NCBI RefSeq assembly: GCF_024362695.1
Contig: NC_065428.1
Span: 10,420,895 to 10,484,894 of the forward strand
Origin: Pectinophora gossypiella
Lineage: Eukaryota > Arthropoda > Insecta > Lepidoptera > Gelechiidae
Direction: 5' to 3'
DNA: 64,000 nucleotides
Below the pieces are notes generated by a model. That model worked only from the letters and a program-made list of their open reading frames with translations. It searched no databases and was not told the origin of the DNA. This document shows positions 42,571 to 53,300 of the stretch, in pieces (position 1 is the stretch's first letter; each line of letters starts with the position of its first letter). Made by a program: the position numbers and the translations under genes.

Positions 42571-43729
42571 ATGTATATTTGTTACTGTGGTGTCCTTTTA
42601 TAATAAACGTTTCTTTCTATCTTTTTTACATACGAGTTATACGAATGCAGTAACACACACGCGCAATTTCATACGGAAGCGCGATGGCGGTTATACTTCG
42701 CGAACCGACGGACGCCGCGTTTCGGAGCGGGGCGGGGGGGATCAGCGCGCTTGTTGTGACGTACATAGGGAAGGGGTAGCGGGAATCGTGACACAATACT
42801 AGTTTATTTACTAAATCACGAGATGGCGCCACCAGTAATAACTTAATTCGCATATCTGCTAAGATTTTTTTATAGTTGGCCATGGATTGTGTGATTATAT
42901 AGACATTAGTTTTTATCTCAACCTATAGAGCATAGGCTCTAACCATTCAAAACATCCGTACACGATTTTTCACTCAGTGATTGTGAATATGGGTCATTCA
43001 CTCCCTATTTTTATACGAACATGGTAAGTAGGTCAGTTATACACACTTATATAAGCGCCTATTAGGGTATTTGACTGGATCAGAGACAAATTATAAAATG
43101 CTAATCTAGAAACAGAAGGTAGTACCTACAAGATACGTTTTCAAGATAACACATTCCTCCATCATCATTTATTTCATTAATCTCATTCATCATTTATATT
43201 CATAATATTTTTTCTCCATTTTTTTCCTTTAAAAACAAAGACGTTGTTCTTACAATGTTTCCTTTCGTATCTCTGTTTTCATTCACGACGGTACCACTTA
43301 AGTAATTGCAAGGTTTTATTTGACAGGAACCATCATATATTTTTTTTTATTTTTCTAAAACATCCCCCGAGACTGTCTTTCTTATTTGAGTGATTGTCAA
43401 TCATTTTTAATTTTTTCAAAATCTGAAATTAGTAAAAAAACAATATTTAGTCGCGTAACAGCTTTTGTAATAATAACGTTTTCATGACTAATTATATTTT
43501 AATAACAACTAAACGCATAACTATTTTCGCATAGTTTTTACTAGCATAACCATAAGTGGCATAACGATGACTTAGGCATGGTAATCTTAGGCATAGATTG
43601 ACAATAGCATAACTTCGTAAAAAAGGTTATTATTTAGAAGATACAAATGCATGGGATTAACTGTCTGACAACTGATATTATGCAGTCAAATCACTAAATT
43701 ATATATAAAAATATTTTATGATTTACTTA
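42571..43729. other. Unassigned spacer
   Basis: 42585-42621 looks like a retroelement tail (TGGTGTCCTTTTATAATAAA then TTTCTTTC-like), as at 37930-37993 and 61945-61984. No gene recognised. Confidence 0.5.
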
Positions 43730-44128
43730 AAGAACGTCTACGGCCCTGTGCCGAGGTTTTTCTTGCAGCTTCTTTTCCACGGCTAAACAGGTTACGCTGC
43801 AGTAGTTTTAGGCGGATGAGACGTTCGTTATATGAAAATTGACGAGTCAAACTGTAACTATGTTACCTACTCCTTACTAACAGAAGTAAGCATACTAAAG
43901 TAAGCCAATTATGAACCTAATGGACTTCGAGATCATCATCACTAATTTAAGAGCCACGCTCTTGTCGGTGTAATATTCTCCATTCTTGTCCATCAAAGAA
44001 CAATTCCTTCACTTCCTTATAAGACACGACGTTCGCCTTCTCTTTAATCTGTTCCATGTAAGCTCTTCTTGGTCTTCCCCTTCCTCTCTTTCCTTGTAGC
44101 TTCCCTTCTATGATGTTTTTAATAAATT
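43730..44128. repeat. Repeat G (plus) and LINE N2 tail (minus)
   Basis: 43730-43865 is repeat G with GGCCCTGTGCCGAGGTTTTT and AGTAGTTTTAGGCGGATGAG. 43938-44128 encodes on the minus strand the N2 C-terminus (GKRGRGRPRRAYMEQIKE type), with the usual CGACAAGAGCGTGGCTCTTA end. Confidence 0.65.
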
Positions 44129-44159
44129 CGTCGTGACTTGGTCTTCGAGATAAGCTTAA

Positions 44160-45045
44160 TAAAATTGAATAATTTTAGCACGTAGGGGACCCATATAAAC
44201 CCCGTGAAACAAACCTCACTCTCAAACTCAACACAACATAAAGCACCTTTCACACATTACGTATTTTAATAAAGCTTGTATCACACACGCGTCACCTCGC
44301 GTCTGTGTGGGAGCTCCATAAATTATCCCTCTCCCCACGGTATTAAACTGCGACGTAATAACGTAACTGAAATATTATTACAAGGACTTTACGACCATTT
44401 TGTTGGGAATGTCGATTAGAATAAAGCTATTAAATGTTATGATATCTACCTATACAAATTAATAAAATACGAAGAGCTCTGTGGTGTACCTAACTGCCAA
44501 ATATTACATTAGACGATTCTCATACGATGCGGATTTTCGTACGGTGTATTACGCGGCGAGGCGGTGGTTTTCATGAGTCAGACATCAGCTGATTCTGTAT
44601 GTCGTGGCCAGATCTTAGAATTGAACATGTCATGATGTGTTCCACCATTTCATGAAATAACCGACTCAAGTTGACCACGAAACGTCAACGTTTAATGATA
44701 TATCAATCAAAGTTTGGCCATATCGTTAATGTAGGTGGTGTCCATGTTAAGTGACGTAATAAAAATGCGATTCGTCGATAACTTCTTAGGTTCAAAATTA
44801 TTTACCTAATCGATGTGGAAAATTGTACAACTACATTGATACATCGATTATTATATCAATCAAGTTTTAAATATAATCGACACCAGCGCCACTACCGGTG
44901 GATAATGTTACTAATTTTACGATATGATTGCCAACGTTTGGCCATAACATGAAGTAATCATACATTTAGTTGCTCATATCGTTAAACGTTGTGTGTGTGA
45001 TCTACGAACGAGTGATATTCTATTTCTTGAAATATGTCCATTTCA
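44160..45045. other. Unassigned spacer
   Basis: No reading frame, repeat or structure that I can support. Confidence 0.5.
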
Positions 45046-45212
45046 TGCATCGCTTCGGACGTTACGCCGTTGGTCCCGATTACTATTTACTGATGTAAGT
45101 GAGTAACCGTTACATGAGACATGTCAGGGGCCTTTGGAGGTTCAAAAATAACCCTGTCACCAGGGTTGGTGTGGCTGGTAATTCACCTCACAACCCACAC
45201 GATAGAAGAAGA
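45046..45212 (+). repeat. SINE-A tail, 5'-truncated
   Basis: Begins inside the core (GCATCGCTTCGGACGTTACG) and runs to ACACGATAGAAGAAG. Confidence 0.65.
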
Positions 45213-45789
45213 CATTTGAGTAGTAATTAAAAAAGAAAATCTAATCAGGCACTCCTTGAAAAAATGTTCTCCAAACCTAATCACACTAAGCGCAAGTTTG
45301 TAATCCGTTCATTCATTCACTCAATTTGCGAAGCAACTGACTCGATCACTCAATATGGCTTAGCCTGTAGTTTGGGATCCGTTTAAGCCTCTTACCTGTC
45401 TTACTAATAATGGCGATGTTTATGTTTGTATTATATTAATTTTATACTATATTCATGAAGAAAATAAGATTAATGAAAACAATGTCGAAAGGGATAGGCT
45501 AACGCGAACAAATTCAGGATGTACTCATATTCTAAACATCGCTAGTAGCGAGACGTCGTAACAAAAGTGGCTGTAATTTATCTTCTACTTACTTTTGGCT
45601 GTGCCTACCTCCATTAGAACTACGGGTGTGAATTTGTGTATGTGTGTCAAAGCTTAGTTCTCTATAAATATCTATACGACATCCATATGTGTATGTATAT
45701 ACGTATTTATAATATTTACATATTTATTATTACAATAATTATTTATTATCTTTGTATTTATTGCTCTTAATATAGTTCGGGTAGGTAAA

Positions 45790-46110
45790 CTTAAAAAAAA
45801 GAAAGAAAGGGTTACAAATGAGGAAGTGCTAGTAAGAGTAAGGGAAAAGAGACAAATACTGAGAATTATTGAGGACAGAAGAGGCAAGATGATTGGACAC
45901 CTAATAAGACACGACGAATTCATTAAAAACATCATTGAAGGAAAGCTAGAAGGAAAGAGAGGAAGGGGAAGACCAAGAAGAGCTTACATGGAACAGATTA
46001 AAGAAAAGGTTAACGTCGTGTCTTATAGGGAAGTCAAGGAATTGGCCTTTGATAGCCTGGAATGGAAAATGCTACACCGACAAGAGCGTGGCTCTTAAAT
46101 TGATGATGAT
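45790..46110 (+). pseudogene. LINE N2: C-terminal part of a reverse-transcriptase ORF
   Basis: The longest N2 coding piece: open for about 90 codons with ILRIIEDRRGKMIGHLIRH, GKLEGKRGRGRPRRAYMEQI and LEWKMLHRQERGS before the stop. GRGRPR-like C-termini after a GH-R-H motif are typical of RTE-group LINE proteins in insects. No endonuclease or RT catalytic core remains. The 3' end (ATGCTACACCGACAAGAGCG, CTTAAATTGATGATGATGAG) is shared with repeat L. Confidence 0.8.
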
Positions 46111-46150
46111 GAGGTAAACTTATATCATTCTGTTTTACTATTATTTTGCA

Positions 46151-46315
46151 CAGTCTATCCCGCTAAGCTATTATTAAATTACCTATACCTAAAGGTTGCC
46201 TAGAAGAGATAGATACCTTAGCAATAAGACCGGCTATTGTACTATCTAACTAAATGATTATAATTCTTTATATTTTTTAATTTATTTTAAGTGCAATAAA
46301 GATTTGTGTTGTATT
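46151..46315 (+). repeat. Repeat H, older copy
   Basis: CTATCCCGCTAAGCTATTAT, GGTTGCCTAGAAGAGATAG and TTTAAGTGCAATAAAGATTTG. Diverged from the 18671 and 27293 copies but colinear. Confidence 0.6.
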
Positions 46316-46764
46316 GTAAATATCGTATCTAAAATTACCACCAATATGTAATCAATACAACATTGTATTGTCGATTCTACCACAGACTTAGTTTTAACTT
46401 AACTAGTTGCATCTCTATCTTACACGTATTGTAAGTGAAGGACGGCAATAACTTAAGAGCAGTGGAAATAAAATTAGGTTGAGTTTGTGTGCGCCCGAAT
46501 AGGCTACAATGAATATTCACTTATTTATGTAATTCCGTAGTTCCGTATTTCCGTTCTCATATAAAATGCGCACAACATATGAAAGAAAAGGATTACCACG
46601 AGAGAAGCTGAATTAATACATTGAAATTTAAATTCCAGTCGAACGTCAATGAAGGAATATTAAAAGAGAATAATAATGAATGAACACTTCAGCAGTGGGA
46701 CGCAGGTAGGCTGTTTATGTTATGTATGTTTCGTAGGTATACTTACCGATATTTTTTAACTTTT

Positions 46765-47005
46765 ATTTTGCTATCTATCGCTGTACGATTTTATTAAATT
46801 CATTTACTTTACCTAAAGGTAGCCTGGAAGAGATTACTACCTTAGCAATAAGACAGCTGTAATTGTTTATTTTTTTCACGTTTGTTTTAAGTGGTTTTTT
46901 TTTTTTTTTTTTTTACGTGACTTATTGTAGATTTGCCGCAGGTGGCATTAACTACTTGGCCGGAGTTTTAAGTGCAATAAATAGTTTTTGTATTGTATTG
47001 CATTA
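46765..47005 (+). repeat. Repeat H, interrupted by micro-SINE
   Basis: An H copy (GGTAGCCTGGAAGAGATTAC ... TTTTAAGTGCAATAAATAG) split at 46893/46965 by a 71-bp micro-SINE. Confidence 0.7.
46894..46964 (-). mobile_element. Micro-SINE mS, copy 3, with 10-bp target duplication
   Basis: On the minus strand TCCGGCCAAGTAGTTAATGC ... CAATAAGTCACGT, then about 20 A. The perfect duplication GTTTTAAGTG (46884-46893, 46965-46974) is host repeat H text, so the empty site can be read from other H copies. Confidence 0.88.
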
Positions 47006-47261
47006 GGATGTTAAAGTTAAATAAATAATTGGCAGTAGACCATCAACTAGTTCCTATATGCATAACTTTTATGTATGCATGTGTATAAAAAAACCGCAAT
47101 CGTAATGGAAAGCTGCCACGATCAGTCCTCGCTGACTCGTCGGTTCTGCACGCTAACAATCCGAAGGCAAACCTTCACTTTACTTGTGGCACAAGCCATG
47201 CGAACATGGCGGATGTCAGGAACATTGTTTGTTTATTTATTTACTTTTATAATTTTACGTG

Positions 47262-47579
47262 TCCTCCGAAGCACGGAATCATCTTACTTTTTCAGACAAT
47301 CAGGTGATTCAAGCCTGAAAAGTCCTTACCAAACAAAGGACAGTCTCACAAAGTTATTTCGACCATGTCCCCATCGGGAATCGAATCCAGATCGTGAGCC
47401 TGACGCTCTAACCACTAGACCACGGAGGCTGTTGTTGGAGCTGTTGGTCCCGGCTATTGGCCGTAAAAACACCTCCACCAACCCGCAGTGGAGCAGCGTG
47501 GTGGAGTATGCTCCATACCCCCTCCGGTTGATTGAGGGGAGGCCTGTGCCCAGCAGTGGGACGTATATAGGCTGTTTAC
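47262..47579. repeat. SINE-B with inverted head
   Basis: 47262-47435 is the SINE-B head and core on the minus strand (GCCTCCGTGGTCTAGTGGTT; box B damaged). 47440-47579 is the tail on the plus strand (AACCCGCAGTGGAGCAGCGT ... GACGTATATAGGCTGTTTA). Halves meet head to tail at about 47436-47440. A frame running through here is not a gene. Confidence 0.7.
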
Positions 47580-47740
47580 ATAAACAGCATAAGAAATAGG
47601 TACCTGCTACAATAGCAGGTACCTATTTCTTAATTTTTGTAATTTAACCATGTCGTAGTGTGACTCTGATCCTGCAGTCAAATTGCTTATGCAATTTTGC
47701 ACGACATTGCATTAATACTAGTGTTACTTAAGACTAAATA

Positions 47741-47744
47741 ATAA

Positions 47745-47787
<43 letters not shown>

Positions 47788-47788
47788 A
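47741..47788. repeat. (AAAT)n microsatellite
   Basis: About eleven AAAT/TAAA units in a row. Confidence 0.9.
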
Positions 47789-47916
47789 ACATGTTACAAA
47801 AGTATGCAAATATAATGCACAGAAATTACGACAAGCGGCTCCAAAACTAAATGGTTTGCAGTGACAGTCCCTAAAGGCCTCGGCCTGTGGCAGATCTAGT
47901 CACATAGGTCTTTATT

Positions 47917-48056
47917 CTGTTGGTCCCGGCTATTAGCCGTAAAAACACCTCCACCAACCCGCAGTGGAGCAGCGTGGTGGAGTATGCTCCATACCCCCTC
48001 CGGTTGATTGAGGACAGGCCTGTGCCGAGCAGTGGGACGTATATAGGCTGTTTATG
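47917..48056 (+). repeat. SINE-B tail
   Basis: TGTTGGTCCCGGCTATTAGC ... GTGGGACGTATATAGGCTG, nearly the same as 47440-47579. The head is missing. Confidence 0.7.
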
Positions 48057-48219
48057 TGTATGTTTATGCCTGTGGTTTACAGCTCAACCAACAGTGCTTC
48101 GAACCTGTTACCTCACGCCTTAGGCGACACCCGCTTCAGCTTGTGCCTTGTAGACCAAGTCAGGTAGACGCCCCGGGTAACTATTACAACATTCCCGCGA
48201 AGTAAGCAACTCCGTACCT

Positions 48220-48520
48220 AGTTATGTATTCCGGACCTACCGCGGGTACTGTAAGAGTCCCGACGTAAGCTTTCTAAGTATTGTATGAAGCGCATTCCCA
48301 GACCTCCGGCGCAGACGAACAACATCCGTCCTGCGCATTCAGCTTTAGATAAGCCCGAACTACCGGGAGGTATTGTTGTTTGCATAGCTCTCTTAGATCA
48401 TAGAACTAGCTCATAAGTTTAGTCTTAAGTTGACCACTGTAAAGTACGCATTAAAAGGTTTAAATTCAAAATTCAATTTTTGCTTTTTAAAAAGAGTCCC
48501 TCGCTCCGCGGCAACTTAAG
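48220..48520 (+). repeat. Element 3 5' LTR
   Basis: 301 bp, AGTTATGTATTCC...CAACTTAAG. No TATA box recognised. An ATTAAA lies at about 48450 but its role is unknown. Confidence 0.95.
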
Positions 48521-48538
48521 TGGCGCAGCCGGTAGGAT
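48521..48538 (+). other. Element 3 primer-binding site, tRNA-Ser type
   Basis: TGGCGCAGCCGGTAGGAT directly after the LTR. It differs at one base from the serine-tRNA site known in the 17.6/297 group of insect elements. Confidence 0.85.
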
Positions 48539-48702
48539 ATCCGCTATTGGAAGAAGCTGTACCCAGAAGACCTGCAACTTGGTTATCACGGGTTACAGTA
48601 CGGTGGATATTCTACGAACCAAATAAATAACTTTTGGACAAGCGGCGTGAGACAAAGGACGAGTACTCTCTCGGTGGCAACGCACAACTCTAGTAGGAGG
48701 AA

Positions 48703-48723
48703 ATGGGATCGAGCGGTCTGTGA
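48703..48723 (+). promoter_or_regulatory. Leader mini-ORF overlapping a splice donor (candidate env exon 1)
   Basis: An ATG at 48703 opens a six-codon frame that stops at TGA 48721-48723. The stop lies inside a strong donor, GTGAGT (48720-48725). If RNA is cut before 48720, the exon keeps ATG plus 14 nt (17 nt in all) and its stop is lost. Joined to the acceptor ending at 54123, the phase fits the env frame. In unspliced RNA the same ATG is a short upstream ORF before gag. The dual role is inference from phase and site quality. Confidence 0.6.
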
Positions 48724-48782
48724 GTAGACTTTTTCACTATCCTGTCTTATCCCTTTCTATTCCAGCTAATTGTGAGACTCAT

Positions 48783-48898
48783 TTAGGTAGGGTCTGACAA
48801 TCGGACATAAATTGCCGAATGTTTTAGACAGCTAGCATAGTTTAGATAGGATCTGACATTTGGTCACAATCGCCGAATGTTTTAGATAATTAGCATAA
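48783..48898 (+). repeat. 58-bp tandem duplication in the Element 3 leader
   Basis: Units 48783-48840 and 48841-48898 align base for base with moderate divergence (shared TCTGACA, GCCGAATGTTTTAGA and TAGCATA). A partial third unit may start at 48901. Divergence between units exceeds that between the LTRs, so the duplication predates this insertion. Confidence 0.75.
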
Positions 48899-49066
48899 CG
48901 TAGTTAAGTGATCTGATTTTCTAAAGAAAAATAATAAAATATAATTGAACAGAAATAATTGAAAGTGATTTATATTATTGTCTTATTTTGCTTGTGTATT
49001 ACTTGTGTATTTTTATTGTGTTTCTATTGTATTTTGTGTCTTGTGTTATATTTTAAGTAGATAAAA

Positions 49067-50380
49067 ATGACGCAACAAATTTCTCTTGTTCCAAACGAAA
49101 TGCTAAGCCTTATTCCAAAATTCAGTGGCGAACCACAGTTGCTAAATTTATTCATTAATAAAGCTGAGTATGTATTATCGGCATATGCCCAGCAACAGGA
49201 CAATCCACACCAAACTCAATATGTATTTCATGCTATATCAAGCAGACTAATAGACAAAGCAGCACATTTACTAAGCGAAAGACAAGATGTGAACACTTGG
49301 TCTTCCCTAAAAGATTTATTAATCCTACATTTCGGTGACCCAAGGTCGGAAGAATGTATAGCTATCGAATTGGAATCAATGAAAATTAAATCTGGCGAAT
49401 CGTATCACGATTTTTGTTGTCGAATCCAACAAGTGCGAAGCACTCTGTTTGCAAAAGTGAATCTATTACAGGATGAAGGCGTTAAGGCCGCGAAAATGAT
49501 AATTTACAATAACACTTGCCTTAATGTGTTCATGTATAATCTGCCCGAGAACCTCATTAGGACGGTGCGACTTAAGGGTTCTAACACGCTCGAGAACGCC
49601 TTAAGCGTAGTTACGGAAGAAGTAAATTTCCAATTTCAATACGACGCGAAAAATAAGAACAAAACTCAACCCGCACAAATTTCACAAACACCATTTACGA
49701 GAACAGCTCAAAATTTCAGATTCATTCCATCCGGTGCTGGATTTGGACCGTTTCCACAACAGTCCCGTAATCCTTTCATACAACAATTCCAACCTAATAA
49801 ATTCGGATTCACACCAAAACCCCAGTTCGGATATCGACCCCCGAACCAAAATCAAGGATTTAGATTTGGTATCCCCAACCAAAATAACTTTAAATTTGGA
49901 ATACCTAATAACCAAAACTTTAAATTCGGTATCCCTAACCAACAAAATTTCAAATTTGGAATCCCAAACCAAAACGCACGATTTAATTTCCCAATGAATC
50001 ATCCGTGGTATAGGCAAAACTTTAATAACCCGCAACAAACACGACCTTTGTATCAAATTATGCCTAAAGCCGAACCTCAAAAACCGCATGCATGTGCATT
50101 ACCCGAGCCTGACGTGTCGATGCGGACTGCTACAGCGCAATTCATGATCGACTCCCCTGACGAATATAATAATATCTACTATACCGATGATTGCTTTGTC
50201 CCATACGATTACAACTATGAGGAAAACTATTTCACCGCGCAAGATGATTTTTCTGAGAACTGCGAGGGCGTTCCTCCCCCTGAATTTGAACAACAAGCTG
50301 AAGAAAGTGAATTGACTCCAACGGACTTGCCAGCCGAAAATTTTCAATCAAAGGCCTCAACAAAACCCCGTCTCAAATAA
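49067..50380 (+). CDS. gag: Element 3 Gag
   Basis: 437 residues from an ATG at 49067. The N-terminal ~200 residues are the helical capsid-like part (PKFSGEPQLLNLFINKAEY at about 17-35 is typical of errantivirus Gag). No CCHC zinc knuckle is present, which is usual for this group. Residues about 245-310 are rich in N, Q, F and G, with four decapeptide repeats of the type NFKFGIPNQ. The acidic C-terminus ends shortly after a candidate slippery site. The product would assemble the core and bind RNA, here probably through the basic/NQ-rich region. The start is supported by the full capsid-like region following it and the lack of an earlier in-frame ATG of merit. Confidence 0.9.
   Translation: MTQQISLVPNEMLSLIPKFSGEPQLLNLFINKAEYVLSAYAQQQDNPHQTQYVFHAISSRLIDKAAHLLSERQDVNTWSSLKDLLILHFGDPRSEECIAIELESMKIKSGESYHDFCCRIQQVRSTLFAKVNLLQDEGVKAAKMIIYNNTCLNVFMYNLPENLIRTVRLKGSNTLENALSVVTEEVNFQFQYDAKNKNKTQPAQISQTPFTRTAQNFRFIPSGAGFGPFPQQSRNPFIQQFQPNKFGFTPKPQFGYRPPNQNQGFRFGIPNQNNFKFGIPNNQNFKFGIPNQQNFKFGIPNQNARFNFPMNHPWYRQNFNNPQQTRPLYQIMPKAEPQKPHACALPEPDVSMRTATAQFMIDSPDEYNNIYYTDDCFVPYDYNYEENYFTAQDDFSENCEGVPPPEFEQQAEESELTPTDLPAENFQSKASTKPRLK
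50338..50344 (+). promoter_or_regulatory. Candidate -1 frameshift heptamer for Element 3 pol
   Basis: A AAT TTT in the gag frame, 33 nt before the gag stop codon. It fits the X XXY YYZ rule. From 50344 the -1 frame is open through the protease. I could not draw a stable stem just downstream, so confidence is moderate. Confidence 0.55.
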
Positions 50381-53300
50381 TCCGAATAAATTGCGTAAAT
50401 GCACTAAAATTACCCCATATTAGAATACCTGAAATTAACGCTACATTTATGATCGATACCGGAAGCTCTAGGTCATTCATAAGTCCCAAAAAGGCAAACG
50501 AATTTTTTGCAAAATTCAAAATTCTGGAACCATTCGAGGTTATCAGCACACATGCCCGTAGTTGCCATAATGAAGTAATACAAATTCCCCTTTTAAAGAC
50601 ATTTAAAAGCAAGTTACAACAAAAATTTTATGTCTACGATGTTGATAGTCGCTATGACGGTCTAATCGGCTCAGACTTATTGAAAAAACTGGACGCATCC
50701 ATAGATATGAAACACCAAGTACTGCGGACCCGTGACACCGAAATACCCATACTATACGAAGCACCACACGAGTTGATTTTAGGACCTCGTACCGAAACTA
50801 GGGTTCGCATCCCAACCGATTTACAAAACGGACATGCAATTTTGGACTTTATAGAGTTCACCAAAGGTGTCCGCATGCCAACCGCAATAGTGAACTGTGT
50901 AGACTTTATGGCTACGTCAGTTATACAAAACGCTACTGACGACACCATAACAGTGACGTTTAATAAACCTCTGTCTGTGACACCGTTCCAAGAGAACGAG
51001 ATCATAGTAAATTTTACCGATTATAGTTACGACGTTGACGACCTATTGAAACAAAATTTACAGAGACTAAGACTGGACCATATGAACCAAGAAGAGAGAG
51101 ACAAAATATCAAAATTATGCTACGAGTTTCGAGATATATTCTACAGCGAAGACATTCCATTAACCTTTACAAATCAAGTAAAACACGAAATTCGCACGAC
51201 AAATGAAGATCCAATTTATATCAGACCTTATCGTCACCCACCTGCACAAAACTTTGAAATTCAAAATCAGGTTGAAAAGTTATTGAAAGATAACGTTATT
51301 CGAGAGTCGCACTCTCCATGGAGTGCGCCAGTGCACTTGGTCCCCAAAAAACAAGACGCTTCTGGAAAAACTAAATTCCGTATGGTAATTGATTACCGTC
51401 GCCTCAACGACATCACAGTCGACGATAAGTATCCACTTCCAAACATCAACGACTTGTTTGACAAACTAGGCAAATCTACATACTTCAGTACCATCGACCT
51501 AGCGAGTGGATACCACCAAATAGAAGTAGCCGAGAAGGATCGACACAAAACTGCATTCTCTACGCAAGCCGGTCATTTCGAATTTACCCGTATGCCTTTC
51601 GGTCTTAAAACCGCACCCGCGACGTTCCAGCGAGCAATGGACAATGTCCTCCGTGGCTTGCAAGGATTACATTGCTTGGTGTATCTCGACGATATAATCG
51701 TCTATTCATCCAGCCTACAAGAACACCTAGAAAAGCTAAAAAAGGTATTCGAAAGATTAAGAGCAACAAATCTTAAAGTCACACTTGATAAATGCGAGTT
51801 TCTTCGTAAAGAAGTACTCTATTTAGGCCATGTAATAACTAAGGAAGGTTTGAAACCAAACGATGACAAAATTAAAGCCGTTTTGAAATTCCCTTTGCCA
51901 AAAACAACTACGGAAATTAAAAGCTTTCTTGGTTTAGTCGGATATTATCGAAAGTTTATAAAAGATTTTTCCAAATTAACACGCCCACTCACTAATTGTT
52001 TAAAGAAAAGAAATCGGATTCAGATCAATCAAGAATACATCAACGCATTTGAAAAGTGTAAGGAGCTTTTGGTAAATGCCCCTTTGCTACAATTTCCGGA
52101 TTTCACAAAACCCTTTGTACTTACCACTGATGCCTCAGACTATGCAATAGGTGCAGTCCTATCTCAAGGACCAATCGGTTCGGATAAACCAATCGCATAC
52201 GCTAGTCGTACTTTAAACGATGCAGAAACCCGGTATAGCACAACTGAAAAGGAACTTCTTGCCATTGTATGGGCTACTAAATACTTCCGCCCATACCTAT
52301 ATGGGAATAAGTTCACCATATATACAGATCATCGCCCACTAACATGGTTAAAGTCCATGAAAGAAACCAATAGTAAATTAACTCGTTGGAAACTACGTTT
52401 GGCAGAGTTTGACTACGATGTCGTATATAAAGCAGGAAAACAGAATAACAATGCTGATGCATTATCCAGAATAAGGGTAAACGCAGTAGGTAACGATTCG
52501 GAATCCATGCGAGTCAATATTGACGAAAGTGAACATAGACTCAGATCCTACTTGGATGACGTGGTAAACGAAGTAGTCAGACTAGGAAGCCGACCCCAAA
52601 ATCGACGCAATGAGCAAGTAAACACAGATGATGTAATAGAACTCTCATCGGACGATGGAAGCGAGACCCCAAGGGCGGGATACAACGAATTGGAGTCCCA
52701 ATTCCCAATCGTCTCACCATCGGAAAGTACCATTACAATCCCTGAAAACACTAATAGTAACACCGATACGATCCATTCCGCACGTGATATTGATACCAAT
52801 GGAATCCCCATCTTGAACGAAGCAATCGACAGCAAACCCAATCAGATACTGGTTTATACCTGGAACAGAAATGAAACATCAATTAATAATTTGTCCAATT
52901 CAAAGCAAAGAATAATTGAAGTAACCTTACCTTTAAATAGACCGGATCTAGTAAAAGAATTCCTGAAAGGTTATGTAAGACCCAAAATAAAACAATTCAT
53001 TTACTTCGAGAGTGAAATTCATCGCAAACAGTTTGTACAGGCATTTATATCCCTATTCAAGAAGGGCGCTGTACATCTCATGGAATGTACCAAAAGAGTA
53101 ATAACAGTTGAAAATGAAGAAGAACAGAGACAGATAGTGCTGAAATATCATGAGGGCTCTACATGTCATCGTGGTATAAAAGAAACTTTAATGAAATTAA
53201 AACGTGTCTATTATTGGAACAATATGGACATTACAGTAACCGCTATTATCAATTCCTGTGAAACATGCAAAAAACTTAAATACGATCGGAAACCTTTCAA

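Noticed and set aside
47075..47599. A 174-codon plus-strand frame as a gene
   Set aside because: It runs through an inverted SINE-B head and a SINE-B tail; the C-terminal half recurs at 47917-48056.
49682..50089. A 135-codon minus-strand frame within Element 3 gag
   Set aside because: Shadow of the repetitive gag sequence; no domain.
50449..50451. Independent ATG start for Element 3 pol
   Set aside because: It lies inside the protease active-site region; the open -1 overlap with gag fits frameshifting better.
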